Of a DNA stretch of 64,000 nt, positions 46,240 through 56,819 are shown in pieces; position 1 is the first letter of the stretch, and every line of letters starts with the position of its first letter. The stretch comes from Didymella arachidicola (Eukaryota; Ascomycota; Dothideomycetes; Pleosporales; Didymellaceae). Where the stretch lies: the NCBI GenBank assembly GCA_016630955.3, contig CM049987.1:2604001-2668000 (forward strand). Direction: 5' to 3'. The notes beneath the pieces were generated by a model that was given only the letters and a program-made list of their open reading frames with translations, ran no database searches and was not told the origin of the DNA. A program made the translations under genes and the position numbers.

Positions 46240-46994
46240 GATGGCTGGTGATATGAGGGGCTGTCTGCAGGTTGTCCAGGGAAGAATGCTTGTGATGTGA
46301 ATTGTTATGGAAATCAGTGCTAGTAACTTCCCCACCAAGAATGCTTGTGATGCGAACTGGTGTTGGAATCAGTGATGGCTAGAGGTGATGCTATGCGAGG
46401 CTCGATGCTGGTCGCTGGATGCTGAACGCTGAACGCTGGATGCTCGTGTTTCTGACGTGGTCGAATGAGGCGGACCAGTACATGGCGTCTGAACTCCGAC
46501 GACGCCGGTCGACTGCCGGCAAGACCTGCTCATGGCGGTGATGTCGAAGCAACGGCCTTCAAGACCATGTAAAGCTCTCTGAAGCCCTTGCCAATATTTG
46601 CATCGGTTGCATCAGTCAAGACGCAGCAATTCGAGATTGTGCATAGTCACCAAGACGAACGTCAAGAGACGGCTGTCACGTGCAAGACGGCCATCGATTT
46701 TGGTGCAAGGCGTCGAGTCGAGGACATGGTGATTTGGGTACACACTGCTCAGAACACTGCCGGCCAGTCAGAGGGCGTGCACAGTGAAAGGCAGAGACAT
46801 GTACGGTGGGGACTGTGTTGACGTGTTTTGTGTTTGCAAGGACGACCATGAAGTCATCCGATGCATGGGCCACTTGACTTGGAATCTTTCTGACGCGCAG
46901 CTTCTGCAGCTCCGTCCATCACCACCGCCATTGAACGCCCTCCCCTTTTACTTTTACTTGTTCATTTCGTGCCTTCCGTATTCTGTTCTTCACC
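46240..46994. promoter_or_regulatory. Shared divergent promoter, ADC lyase-like / TOM70
   Basis: About 750 bp. Contains a diverged tandem duplication of roughly 45 bp (copies beginning AAGAATGCTTGTGATG at about 46285 and 46339) and a short GCTGGATGCTGAAC-type repeat at about 46410-46445. No gene seen. Confidence 0.5.
46283..46383. repeat. Diverged tandem duplication
   Basis: Two copies starting with AAGAATGCTTGTGATG and ending near ATCAGTG are separated by a short spacer and differ at several positions, mostly transitions. Confidence 0.6.
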
Positions 46995-48966
46995 ATGGCC
47001 AACGTATCCGGCAACGCACCCGCGCCGGTGCTGAGCGCGCCCGGGCCGTTCCCCGTAGGCATCCCCGAGCCAGGCACAAGCTCGCTGTGGGACCGGTTAT
47101 CGAGCTGGGCGTCGGAGAACAAGGGCGTCGTCTACACCATCGCGGGCGTGACGCTCGTCGTCGGCGCAGGCGGCGCCATCTACTACCTCAACTCGGCCGA
47201 CTCGAGCGGCGACGCATCGGGGCCCGGCACAGCAGCGAACAAGCGCAAGAAGCAGCGCGAGCGGCGGCGCGAGAAGGAGCGGGCCGCGAAGCAACAGGAC
47301 CCCGAGGCGCCCAAGCCCGCCGACAAGGAGAAGAAGGCGTCGGTCGCGGCCGAGGCGGCGGATGAGCTGCCGGACGTTAGCGAGGAGTCGGTGGGCGCGC
47401 TGTCGGACGAGGAGCGCAGGGAGTACGCGGCCAAGCTGAAGGCGGCAGGCAACAAGGCGTACGGCTCCAAGGACTACAACCGTGCCATCGAGCTGTACGG
47501 CAAGGCCATCCTGTGCCGGCAGGACCCCGTCTTCTACTCGAACCGCGCCGCCTGCTACAACGCCATGTCCGACTGGGACCGCGTCATCGACGACACGACG
47601 GCCGCCATCAACCTCGACAACGAGTACGTCAAGGCGCTCAACCGCCGCGCCAACGCCTACGAGCAGGTCGAGCGCAACAGCGAGGCCCTGCTCGACTACA
47701 CGGCCAGCTGCATCATCGACGGCTTCCGCAACGAGAGCAGCGCCCAGAGCGTCGAGCGCCTGCTGAAGAAGGTCGCCGAGCAGAAGGGCAAGGCCATCCT
47801 CGCCTCCAAGGAGAAGAAGCTGCCGAGCCCCACCTTCGTCACCAACTACCTGCAGAGCTTCCGCCCCAAGGACGCCCCTGCCGGGCTCGACGACGACGCG
47901 GAGCTCGACGAGGACTCGGCCAAGGGCCAGCTGCGCAAGGGACTCAAGGCCATGGCCACCAAGACGGCCGAGGGCTACGCAGAGGCGGCCGCCGCCTTCG
48001 ACCGCGCCCTCGAGCTGGGCGACCTCGGCGAGCACGAGGCCTTTGCCTACAACATGCGCGGCACCTTCCGCTACCTCAAGGGCGACAACGAGGACGCCCT
48101 GCACGACATGGACAAGAGCGTCGAGCTGCAGCCGTCGCTGACGCAGAGCTTCATCAAGCGCGCCAGCATGCACCTCGAGCTGGGTACGTCTTGCACCAAT
48201 CCACACTGACTAAGCATTCACTGACACGCATCCCGCAGCCAACCCAGAGGCCGCCGAAGCCGACTTCGCGACCGCCCTCGCCCAGAACGAAAAGGACCCC
48301 GACATCTTCTACCACCGCGCCCAGCTGCACTTCATCAAGTCCGAGTTCGGCGAGGCCGCAAAGGACTACCAGCGCTCCATCGACCTGGACGAAACCTTCA
48401 TCTTCTCCCACATCCAGCTCGGCGTCACACAATACAAGATGGGCTCCATCGCCTCGTCCATGGCCACCTTCCGCCGCTGCATGAAGAACTTCTCCCAGGT
48501 GCCCGACGTCTACAACTACTACGGCGAGCTCCTCCTCGACCAGCAAAAGTACCAAGAAGCCATCGAGAAATTCGACACCGCCGTCGAAATGGAAAAGTCC
48601 TCCAAGCCCCTGGGCATGAACGTCCTGCCCCTCATCAACAAAGCCCTCGCCCTTTTCCAGTGGAAAAACGACTTCAACGACGCCGAGAAACTCTGCGAAA
48701 AAGCACTCATCATCGACCCCGAGTGCGACATCGCCGTCGCTACCATGGCGCAGCTGCTCCTCCAGCAGGGCAAGGTCACAGAGGCCCTCAAATACTTTGA
48801 GCGCGCCGCCGAGCTCAGCAGAACAGAGGGCGAGATTGTAAACGCACTCAGCTACGCTGAGGCGACCCGCACACAGCTCGAGGTCCAGGAGAAGTACCCC
48901 AAGCTTGCGAGCAGGTTGGGCGCCATGGGCGCTGCGGCCGGCGCGGGCGGGTTCGGTATGAGGTAG
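46995..48966 (+). CDS. TOM70: Mitochondrial import receptor TOM70
   Basis: Exons 46995-48183 and 48239-48966 encode 638 residues. A membrane anchor (VVYTIAGVTLVVGAGGAIYYL, about 45-65) follows a short Pro-rich N-terminus and precedes a basic linker (NKRKKQRERRREKERAAKQQ), the N-in/C-out arrangement of TOM70. TPR motifs then run through the protein: AAGNKAYGSKDYNRAIELY, FYSNRAACYNAMSDWDRVID, KALNRRANAYEQVERNSEAL, and after the intron FYHRAQLHFIKSEFGEAAKD, NYYGELLLDQQKYQEAIEKF. The receptor sits in the outer mitochondrial membrane and accepts chaperone-bound carrier precursors. High GC with strong C/G third positions suggests strong expression. Confidence 0.96.
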
Positions 48967-49584
48967 AGAGGCTGCTAATGTGCATGTTGGACGTTCGAAT
49001 CTTGTAATTACTACTACTACTACTACTACTACTGCGACCGACGGCGTGCTTTGATCGTTGTCTCCCCTGGATCGGCGTTGTAAAATGTACGTGTACGACT
49101 GGAATGGAAACAATCTCTTCATGCTCACCGTTCGATATCGATGGTTTTCAGCGTTGTTGATGTAGCAGGCTCTATTTCCAGCCGATGCCGTCAAGACTCA
49201 TGCGCTGAGGGTGCCTGGGCAGAAACATGTGTGTTCTGCAAAGACTCGTCAGATACATCGTAGAATGCAAAGGCAGAAGGGTTTCCAAGCTCTATCAGAG
49301 CTAGTATATTATCGTGTATCGCGAGTACTACGTAGTCTTTTGGCAATTCCCCGCCCCGAACCGTAACGCCAGAAGGGTATCTCAAAAGAAGTAGGTACAG
49401 GAAGTAAAAAGCAACTGCCGCAGGAGACAAGATGCTGTGTGTCCGAGGGAGTCAGAGACACTGACGAAGAACATCGAGCTCATGTTCTCATGCGCGGTGC
49501 TCAGAGGTACGTGCTGTTCGTAGCATTGCCGAAACAAGCATGGCGTCCAGGGCACGCCAGCGAGCAGTTGAGCGGCCCAACACC
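48967..49584. other. Convergent intergenic region with TAC/ACT microsatellite
   Basis: A trinucleotide repeat (ACT)n of about eight units lies at 49009-49033 just after the TOM70 stop. No gene is supported in the rest. Confidence 0.6.
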
Positions 49585-50430
49585 CTAGGTTAGGACGTTG
49601 TACCCGGTCTTGGGGCCATAGATCCAGTCTAGACACTCGCATTAGCCACATATCGACAGAACTATAGGGAGAGACAACTTACACTGCGCGCTGTACTTGA
49701 CCTCGAAGGTCTGCTTCTGGCCCTTGCAAGTCGCGGGCTTGTTGCCGCCTGCAGTCTCGATACGGTAGACGGTATCGATACCGCCGTGGCTGAGACCCTT
49801 ATTGTCCTTGAGAAGAAGCCACTTGATCGCGCCCTCCTTGCCGGTGCCGGGGCACGAGGTGACAGGAGCGTCGGTCTCATTGAGCTTGGCGAGGATGGTC
49901 ATGGGGTAGGGTGAGGCGAGCTGGTCCAAGGCGAAGACGGGCGAGGCGCCAGAGAAGAAGTGGTGGCCGACCATGTGCTCGTAGCCCAGCGACTGCAGGT
50001 TCTGCGTGAAGCGAGCGGGTGCGGTGGAGAGGGAGAGGGCGAGGGGCGAGATGGAAGGGATGGTCCAGCGGGCGAGGGGGTCGGTGGAGAGGTGAGTGCC
50101 GATGTCGTAGAGTTGGGCTATGGTGCGTCAGTATGCTTGTCCACTGTGCTGATAGAGGGACTCACCAGTGGCGCCAGTGGTGCCGGGAGCAGCGTTCTCA
50201 TCGCCGGTCACGCAGGTGTAGTTCTGCGTGCCGATTCCGAGGAGCACGTACTTGAGCTGCAGGCCATCGGGAGCTGGCAGCGCGCTCTTAGGCATGAGAG
50301 CTTGGAGCTTGGCGAGGTTCTGCTCGTTGGTGGAGGGAGTGTACACCTGCTTGCCCGGAAGAGCAAGACAAGTGACAGACCCAGTCAAGAGGGTGATGGC
50401 CGAGGCCGCAGCTGCGAATGTGAAGCGCAT
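49585..50430 (-). CDS. Secreted DUF3455 protein
   Basis: Exons 50430-50166, 50117-49683 and 49628-49585 encode 247 residues. MRFTFAAAASAITLLTGSVTCLA is a clear signal peptide. Family blocks: LPAPDGLQLKYVLLGIGTQN-YTC, AQLYDIGTHL across intron 1, GHHFFSGASPVFALDQL, GAIKWLLLKDNKGLSHGGID and TVYRIETAGGNKPATCKGQ. The last exon gives only YWIYGPKTGYNVLT and the stop, matching the usual family end; without that splice the frame ends in an unrelated tail. Members are sometimes annotated as malate dehydrogenase-like but no activity is established. Two or more cysteines may form disulphides. Extracellular location is inferred. Confidence 0.9.
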
Positions 50431-52527
50431 GCTGACAAGGCTTGAGAGGCTTCAGAAAGCTGTGAGGAAGACGATGGTATAGGAAGGTAGAATGAGGAAG
50501 TGGGAGGTGAAGATTCACATAAGGTGACGAGAAATTTTCCCCACACTGATTCTGCATTCACCGTGAGTCCGAGGGAATGTGCAGTCAGTGAAGTCGGCGT
50601 ACAGCAACTCTCCGTCACCTGGCGGTTAACTTTCTTATACCCTTTCCCCGTTCATCTGATCCCTGCGCTTCGACGTTGGACAGACCGCGCCGGCATGCTC
50701 GCCCACGCGCCATGTGCATGCAAGCAAGTGGAGCCGACCATGTTCGCGACTGGAGGCCCTCTGCTACCCGTGAGGCGACATGCGTCTTGCAGCTGGTGCG
50801 ACCTGGAGATGCTGCTAGTGCAAGTGTGTTAGATGGCGCTTTGCCCGGAGTAGCAGGCAGGTCCTATACCTTGTTTCGCTGTAAGCGCTGATACGTCAAA
50901 GAGGGACGTCAGTGCAAGGACCCTGGGCGTTACGGCGGGAGTGCAAGTGCATGTTCATTGCCTGCCTGAGCCGCATGGCCATGGCTTTGCTTTTCGTGTT
51001 CAGCCTCCACTCGCACAGCTTGTTCTTGTTAGTGTTGGACATTTGACAGCACCTCCACAATCTTGCGGCAAAGCAACCAAGTCGGCCTCACGCAGGTTGA
51101 CCATGACAAGGTCCAACAACGACCCTAAAGACATCCTGTCAAAGAACCAACAACTTCGTGACTACTCGACGGAGCCAATTCGAGGCTGGACCATTGTGTC
51201 TTTCCCTAACGAACAAGAGGTTGGGCGTGGTCATAGCTTCGTGCAGGCGCCATGCAGTACAACGACTAGTAAATGCCCAGGAGAAGTCGAAAAGGCCGCA
51301 AATGACCTGAGAATAGCATGCATGAGCTATTGGATAGCCCCGCTTTTGGCTTGAATGTGAGCTAAATGTTGGGGGCGCGTACAGACATTAGATTGCGGAG
51401 TCGTATGCTACGGCGGGATCAGCACACGCGGCACAGCGTAATGCGGCCGACTTGTTCGTGCCCTGTTGGTATATCTCACTGTCGTGGTGCTTGCAATGAG
51501 GCTGTGTTGTCAGCGATGAATTTGGTGGCAGCAGCGTCTTGCGTTGAGGTTTGCAGCTTCGAGCCTTGGAACCTCGATGCGGATCACGCGCAGGCAATCT
51601 CCACACGCACTTGAGCAAAATACCTCAAAACCATGTTCGATGCCTTCTCTTGCCGGAGAAGCAAATTGCTGGACTTGCATTAGTGTCATGCATGTCAGCG
51701 AAAGGAGTCATTTAGCATGCTTTTCTCAACATATGTGGAGATTTGGTGACTCGCACACGAGCATGCACTGTCGGTTATGCGGCTTCACGCTGCTCGCCGA
51801 CATATCCAATGCATTGGCAATCGCGAGCATCGATAGCGGAATCCTCTGTCGGCTCCTCTGGCTGATGCTGCGAAGGATGGTTGACTAGCGGCCACTAGAC
51901 GGCAAGTGGGTCACCCGGAGACCCTAGGGCCGGACGTTACCAAGGTCGTGCAATACTTCCAGTGACGTTGCGCTAGCCACTGCAGGAAAGACAGTACCGA
52001 GTCAAACTGGCACCATTCCAGTCTCACATCTCCCACAGCGGTCGCCAGATACGCCTAGATTAATTCTTTATAGGAAGAGACGGGTGTCTGGATGTCTAGC
52101 TAAGCATCTACCAGTTGACTAATTCCATTGACCTCTGAGTTTTGTCAAACGCTGTCGGTGAAAAGGACCTTTTTGGAGATGCGATTCTTGGCTTGGTGGA
52201 TCCTGACCTCGATCACGGAACCGGTGGTTCGCAAATCTGCAAAACCCTCGACGTTCGGCCCTTGATTGACCTTCAGAGCAGATTCATGATCGTTGTATGG
52301 TTATGTAGGATCCAGCTTTCGCATACAAGGTCCTGTGACGTGACTGGTCCAACCTCAAAACAAGATGGGAACAATCTCAAAGTACACGGATATCATAATT
52401 TTGTAGAGGTACAGGCTGGCGACGACACTGTTTGATTCGCCAATCCTAGAACCCGACCATAACTCTAGTTGTTACCTTATAGCTTGATACTCAGTGAATC
52501 TCGCATAATTAGCTCACAATTTGCCCT
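50431..52527. other. Gene-poor stretch, no supported gene
   Basis: About 2.1 kb between the DUF3455 start and the P450 stop. Open frames (for example 51544-51888, +) have no family motif, no splice support and unlikely composition. No RNA gene or repeat noticed. Confidence 0.4.
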
Positions 52528-54166
52528 TCAATAATCAGTGCTGGCTGGAGCAAGAACCACATTCAACGGTCTCTTCTCCCAGAAGATGTACGTCTCCTGC
52601 ACGCCCCAGTCAAATCTATCCGTCTCATCTGCCAGACTCAGATCGAACGCGAAGACAAGCCTCGCGATGATGATCCTCATCTCCGCATATGCCAGCTTCA
52701 TGCCGATACACTGATGTCTGCCCACGCTAAAAGGGTTGAAGCTTGCCATATCGTCCTTGATGTTCCTGTGAGACGCCAGAAAGCGCTCAGGCAGGAATGT
52801 GTTGGGAAGGTGGAAGTTGTAGTGTTGTCGGTTGCTGGCGAATTGATTGTAGGCTACATACGTCTAACAGATCGTTAGCAGGTTGACCTTTTTCTAGGGC
52901 TCACTAAGTGGACATCAGTGCAGTGTTATGAGAAGAGAGTGCGACTCACATTAGCCGGAACGAAACGACTACATATTGTATCTCCACCTGCGGGCACGAC
53001 TCTCGGTGGCGCTCCTATCGCCACCGGTGGGTTGAGTCGTAGGCCTTCATTAATAACTGCGTTCAGGTAAGGTAGGTGGGTTGTCGAAGCGATGCTGATC
53101 TCTTCCTCTGCAGAGAACGAGGACCGTATCTCTGCTGTCAGATGCTGGAGAACACCTGGATGCTGAACAAGCTCGCGGAAGATGCCTGTCAAAGACGAGG
53201 CTATCGTCTCGCTCGACGCGAAGACAAGGATCATGAGGTTGATGTCCCATTCCCTGGCTTCTATGCCTCCCTTTGCGTCCACATACTTTTTGGTAGGAGT
53301 GACAAAGTCTGGTCGTTCGGTTTCTGTGGCCAGGCGTTTTTGCGACATGGCGCTACTCAACATCGCGTGGTCCTTCATCTTCACGAGAACTTGCTTCGGA
53401 ATGACGAAGCGCAAAAGTTGATCGATCGGTGGGTACTGGTTGATCGACGCAATGAGCGCAAGGCCTTTGCCGAAGGTCTTCGCTACATCAACCCAAGGAT
53501 GTGTCTTTCCAGTCTCGATTGAGCCAAAGGACTCGCCAAATGAAAGATCACTGCCAATATCGAAGGCGAGAGACTGGAATACATCCTCCAGGTCGGCTGT
53601 CCTCGACGTCGACTGTCGCAACTTCGATATAAGCAAGTTGACGTAACCCTCTACAATTGGCGCTTGATCTCTCAAACTCTTGTCAGAGAACGCATTCGCA
53701 AATGCGCGTCGATATCGTGCATGGGAGGGTTCATCAAACCCCATGATTGAATGAGGCTCATCTGGCGTCCGTTTCTTGAACCATGTGTTGGTCCTCTGGA
53801 AGACTTGATGCCCGGGCCGATTCGCGTAGATGTCTCTCCACGCCCTACCGTCTGCGTACGAGAGTTCATTGGGAGCAATCCTAACGATAGGTCCATAGAT
53901 GGTATGGAAGTCTTTTAGACGCTTATGTAGTTGCCCCTTATGCGTAGAGACTACATAGGGTAACCGGAAAGCTCGCCACAAGATCGGTCCAGGGTACTGG
54001 CGTAAGGGGTGCAAGTAGACATTGTACACCCCGAAAAGGAAGACAGCCTAGATGAGCAAGTCAGCACACCTGCGCTTGCGAGTCGATGCGTACTAACCAG
54101 TGACACAAGTAGAGGATATGCCCACAGACCGAGCGCGCTGGTACTTGATGGCAGCATGTTTAGCAT
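52528..54166 (-). CDS. Cytochrome P450 monooxygenase
   Basis: Exons 54166-54098, 54047-52950 and 52863-52528 encode 500 residues. The first exon plus start of the second form the membrane anchor (LGLWAYPLLVSLAVFLFGVY) followed by NVYLHPLRQYPGP. Core motifs: I-helix LMILVFASSETIASSLTG (Glu-Thr pair), K-helix INEGLRLNPPV (ExxR), the PERF region LPERFL, and heme loop FNPFSVGRHQCIG with the axial cysteine. Size and order are complete, so it looks functional. It resembles fungal secondary-metabolism P450s, but no synthase or cluster partner is nearby. Its start is about 300 bp from the inner-facing end of an inserted transposon. Confidence 0.95.
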
Positions 54167-54468
54167 TATCAGCCGAGCTCGGGCTGCGTCTCGCCTTCAC
54201 TGTGCGTTCACAAGAGACCCAATCGCCGGACGAGGATATCACTCATCAATGTTAAAACGTCTTTGAATACGACCTCCAACACGATGAGCGCATTACCGGT
54301 GCCTCTCTGGTCAAGCGCATGCACCTAGCTGTTGGGGCCAGTGAACAAGATGATGTTGTCAGCACCTCGGTTCGGAGACCCACATCGCGTCCGTCAGCCG
54401 CTCGTGAACAACGACCACTGACCAAACGATGAGAAACGCATCGCAGAGCGCAAGATGATATGATGGCA
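54167..54468. promoter_or_regulatory. P450 proximal upstream region, cut by the transposon
   Basis: The remaining native upstream sequence between the P450 start and the transposon target site is about 300 bp. No element was assigned. Confidence 0.4.
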
Positions 54469-54470
54469 TA

Positions 54471-54520
54471 CCGAGTTCGGCCTCGTGATGCACACGGCGC
54501 GTGATGCACACCCCACCAAC
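54471..54520. repeat. Left terminal inverted repeat of the Fot1/pogo element
   Basis: Begins CCGAGTTCGGCCTCGTGATG and ends CACCCCACCAAC; pairs with the right repeat at 56556-56605. Confidence 0.9.
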
Positions 54521-54621
54521 TTTCGCACCCCAGAATAAGTGAGGTTATTGATCGACACCACAACGCTACTATCGCGAGATAAGTTGGTGGATTACTATAT
54601 AGACTATTGCGAAACTTTTGG

Positions 54622-56514
54622 CTACCACAGTTTTTTTGGAGGACGCGTGGTGCGGCCAGTAGACGTTGTTGTGGGTGAAGGTGGTAAGGGCGCCTTATGG
54701 GCAGCCACCTGCCTTCGCACAGCACCACCACCACGATTCTTTGTTACTTTTGACTGAGATCTCTGTGAGGCCTTACTCTTAGCCTGTTTAGGCAATTGGG
54801 TACTTTTTTCTGCGTTGCTCTTGCGCTGAGCCTCTTCTTTACAAGCCTCAATTTGAGCGCGCTTTGCAGCCTGTGCCTTAGCTGTCAATACCTTCTTCTT
54901 CTCTCGCTCAACACGCTTATCTTCCTTCTCCTTCGCTTGAATAAGCTTCTTCTGGTGTTGAAGCTCCTTCTTAGTAGCTTTTGCTGCCTCCGCAGCGCGC
55001 TCTAGGTCCTCTTTTGCCTGGAGTTCTTGCTTCGCGCGCTCAATGCGTGAAGGACTCCACAAGACTGCACCACCACTGTCATTACCGTCAATAGGTTGCA
55101 AAGGTAGTACCCTCCGCTTTCTCTTCTTATTCTTATTAGCCTTTAGAGCCTCTTCTAGGCCTTCAATCCGAGCTTCTTGGACTTCTAATCGCACGTGGAG
55201 TTGGTGAAGGGCTTGATCAACTGCCTCATCAGCACTGGACCTATCCTCTTCTCTTGCACGCTTAAGTAGCCGCTGCGTCTTGCGCCAACTAGGTGAACCT
55301 GGTGCAGGCTGAGGCCCTGTAGGCTCTGAGGTCGTGCTAGGCGTCCTTGGTGTTGGTATTCTGAACTTCTTGAGCACGACGTCGGCATCTGGTGGGTGGA
55401 TTCCAGTACACTTAAAGGCCTGTACAACGAGGTCTTTGGTGAAGGTCTTCTTCCAAGCTGCCCAAAAGAGCGGGAAGAAGTCAGCTTGACCTACAGGCAC
55501 CCACCCCTCTGTGGTATGGCCGCGGTGAAGGAGTTCCATGGAGTAGCTCTGTGCCAACGGCCCAAAGCACGCTACATCAAGCGGCTGAAGCGCGTGGGTT
55601 GCGTGCGGAGGGAATATAAGTAGGAGAATCTTGTTAGCATGAGCGTATTCGATGAAGGCCTGGGTAACGTGACTGCCGTGGCCATCAAGGATCAAGAGCC
55701 TGTACTTCCCTCGCGCTCTTACTCTTGTATAGCGATCAAACACCTGCTTCAGCCAGGCAACACCAAGAGCATCATTTATCCAGCCATTTACTGAGGTACC
55801 AAAGTGTATATCGTGTTTCCCTGCGTCGACGCGCTGCACCCAGCTCTCTTGGAGCTGGAGAGACGATGAAGGATAGATGACTGCGGGCGGCAACGCATAA
55901 CCATCAGCTCCTACTGCTCCTACTACTGTCACCCACTTCCTGTTGCCATCATGAGATGCTAGCTTGTATTTCCGGCGCCCAAAGAGTCGCTTATCGAAGA
56001 TTCTGACGCCCTTTGACATCACTCCAATCATGAATCCCTTCTCATCCATATTGTACGTGTTTTCAGGCTCTATTGAATGCTGCTTGATTGTACTGTGCAG
56101 CAGGTCAAAATAAGAGCTAAAGGATTCATATGAAGCAGCATCGTGACGTGATTTTTCCATAGGCGTGGTCCAGGCTGTGAGAAGGTCGTCGGGGTAGCGA
56201 TGAAGGAAGCGCGATACCCATCGATCGGAGGGCTCCCATTGACACAGCGACTTCACGATTCTCCGCAGGATCTTTCTTGTAGGCATAAGGTGTCTCTCGG
56301 TAAGTGATTTGACGTATTGTACAACCTCTATTTCATCGCGTGGGTGGAGAACTAGCTGGTGTTTTGATTTGACCTCATTTGACGCGCATACACCTTGGTG
56401 CCTTCGGCTCAACGTAGTGCGACAACAACCGTGTTTCTGGGCAAGATCTTTATACGTAAAATGTTCTCCATACTTCAAAGTAGCTAGCTCTGCGAGGGCT
56501 TCTTTTAACGGCAT
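54622..56514 (-). CDS. Fot1/pogo-type transposase, apparently intact
   Basis: 630 residues in one exon, starting MPLKEALAELATLKYGEHFT. The N-terminal helix-turn-helix (YKDLAQKHGCCRTTLSRRHQ) is followed by a CENP-B/HTH-type second DNA-binding region (RKILRRIVKSLCQWEPSDRW). The DDE nuclease core has the three expected acids: YNMDEKGFMIGV, LLILDGHGSH and QPLDVACFGPLAQ (DDxD type). The C-terminus is a long Lys/Glu/Arg-rich coiled coil and then a basic Pro-rich tail. No frameshift or stop interrupts it. It cuts and inserts the element at TA. Same direction as the P450. Confidence 0.95.
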   Translation of the reverse strand: MPLKEALAELATLKYGEHFTYKDLAQKHGCCRTTLSRRHQGVCASNEVKSKHQLVLHPRDEIEVVQYVKSLTERHLMPTRKILRRIVKSLCQWEPSDRWVSRFLHRYPDDLLTAWTTPMEKSRHDAASYESFSSYFDLLHSTIKQHSIEPENTYNMDEKGFMIGVMSKGVRIFDKRLFGRRKYKLASHDGNRKWVTVVGAVGADGYALPPAVIYPSSSLQLQESWVQRVDAGKHDIHFGTSVNGWINDALGVAWLKQVFDRYTRVRARGKYRLLILDGHGSHVTQAFIEYAHANKILLLIFPPHATHALQPLDVACFGPLAQSYSMELLHRGHTTEGWVPVGQADFFPLFWAAWKKTFTKDLVVQAFKCTGIHPPDADVVLKKFRIPTPRTPSTTSEPTGPQPAPGSPSWRKTQRLLKRAREEDRSSADEAVDQALHQLHVRLEVQEARIEGLEEALKANKNKKRKRRVLPLQPIDGNDSGGAVLWSPSRIERAKQELQAKEDLERAAEAAKATKKELQHQKKLIQAKEKEDKRVEREKKKVLTAKAQAAKRAQIEACKEEAQRKSNAEKSTQLPKQAKSKASQRSQSKVTKNRGGGAVRRQVAAHKAPLPPSPTTTSTGRTTRPPKKLW

Positions 56515-56555
56515 CGTGGGGTTGAGTTATGGGGGGGTGCGCAGTATAGGTCAAT

Positions 56556-56605
56556 GTTGGTGGGGTGTGCATCACGCGCCGCGTGCATCACGAGGCCGAA
56601 CACGC
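56556..56605. repeat. Right terminal inverted repeat of the Fot1/pogo element
   Basis: Reads GTTGGTGGGGTGTGCATCAC inward-to-outward and ends at the TA (56606-56607); complementary to the left repeat with a few mismatches. Confidence 0.9.
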
Positions 56606-56630
56606 TATTATAGTCTGAAGCGAAGCAGTG

Positions 56631-56652
56631 CCCCCCCCCCCCCCCCCCCCCC
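56631..56652. repeat. Poly(C) tract, 22 bases
   Basis: Uninterrupted C run starting 24 bp outside the transposon's right-hand TA. Length is likely to be unstable in sequencing. Confidence 0.9.
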
Positions 56653-56819
56653 GTGATTCATTTTGTGTCTCCTCTCGAAAAACTGGGATGGCTGGAGACG
56701 CAAGAGCGACACGCTAGCGACAGCGGTGCGGGCAGCACTAACGCGTCGTAGGATCTACCACTGACATTTCAAGCATAAAGGAGGCGGCAGTTCTCACGGT
56801 CTCACCTGTACTTGCACTC

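Larger units (their letters stand above)
54469..56607 (-). mobile_element. Complete Fot1/pogo-type (Tc1-mariner) DNA transposon with TA target duplication
   Basis: A 2135-bp element (54471-56605) is flanked by TA on both sides (54469-54470, 56606-56607). Terminal inverted repeats of 50 bp at 54471-54520 and 56556-56605 match except for a few positions. Each TIR holds two direct copies of CGTGATGCAC, probable transposase-binding subrepeats. The single open reading frame inside encodes a full-length transposase. Flanking poly(C) at 56631-56652 lies just outside the right end. Similar elements (Fot1, Molly, Pixie) are known in filamentous ascomycetes. Confidence 0.93.

Noticed and set aside
47097..48206. 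369-codon minus-strand frame opposite TOM70
   Set aside because: Leu/Val/Gly-rich mirror of the C/G third-position bias in TOM70; no start context or family.
48154..49194. 346-codon minus-strand frame over the TOM70 3' end
   Set aside because: Runs through the trinucleotide repeat as a poly-Val stretch and mirrors TOM70 codons; not a gene.
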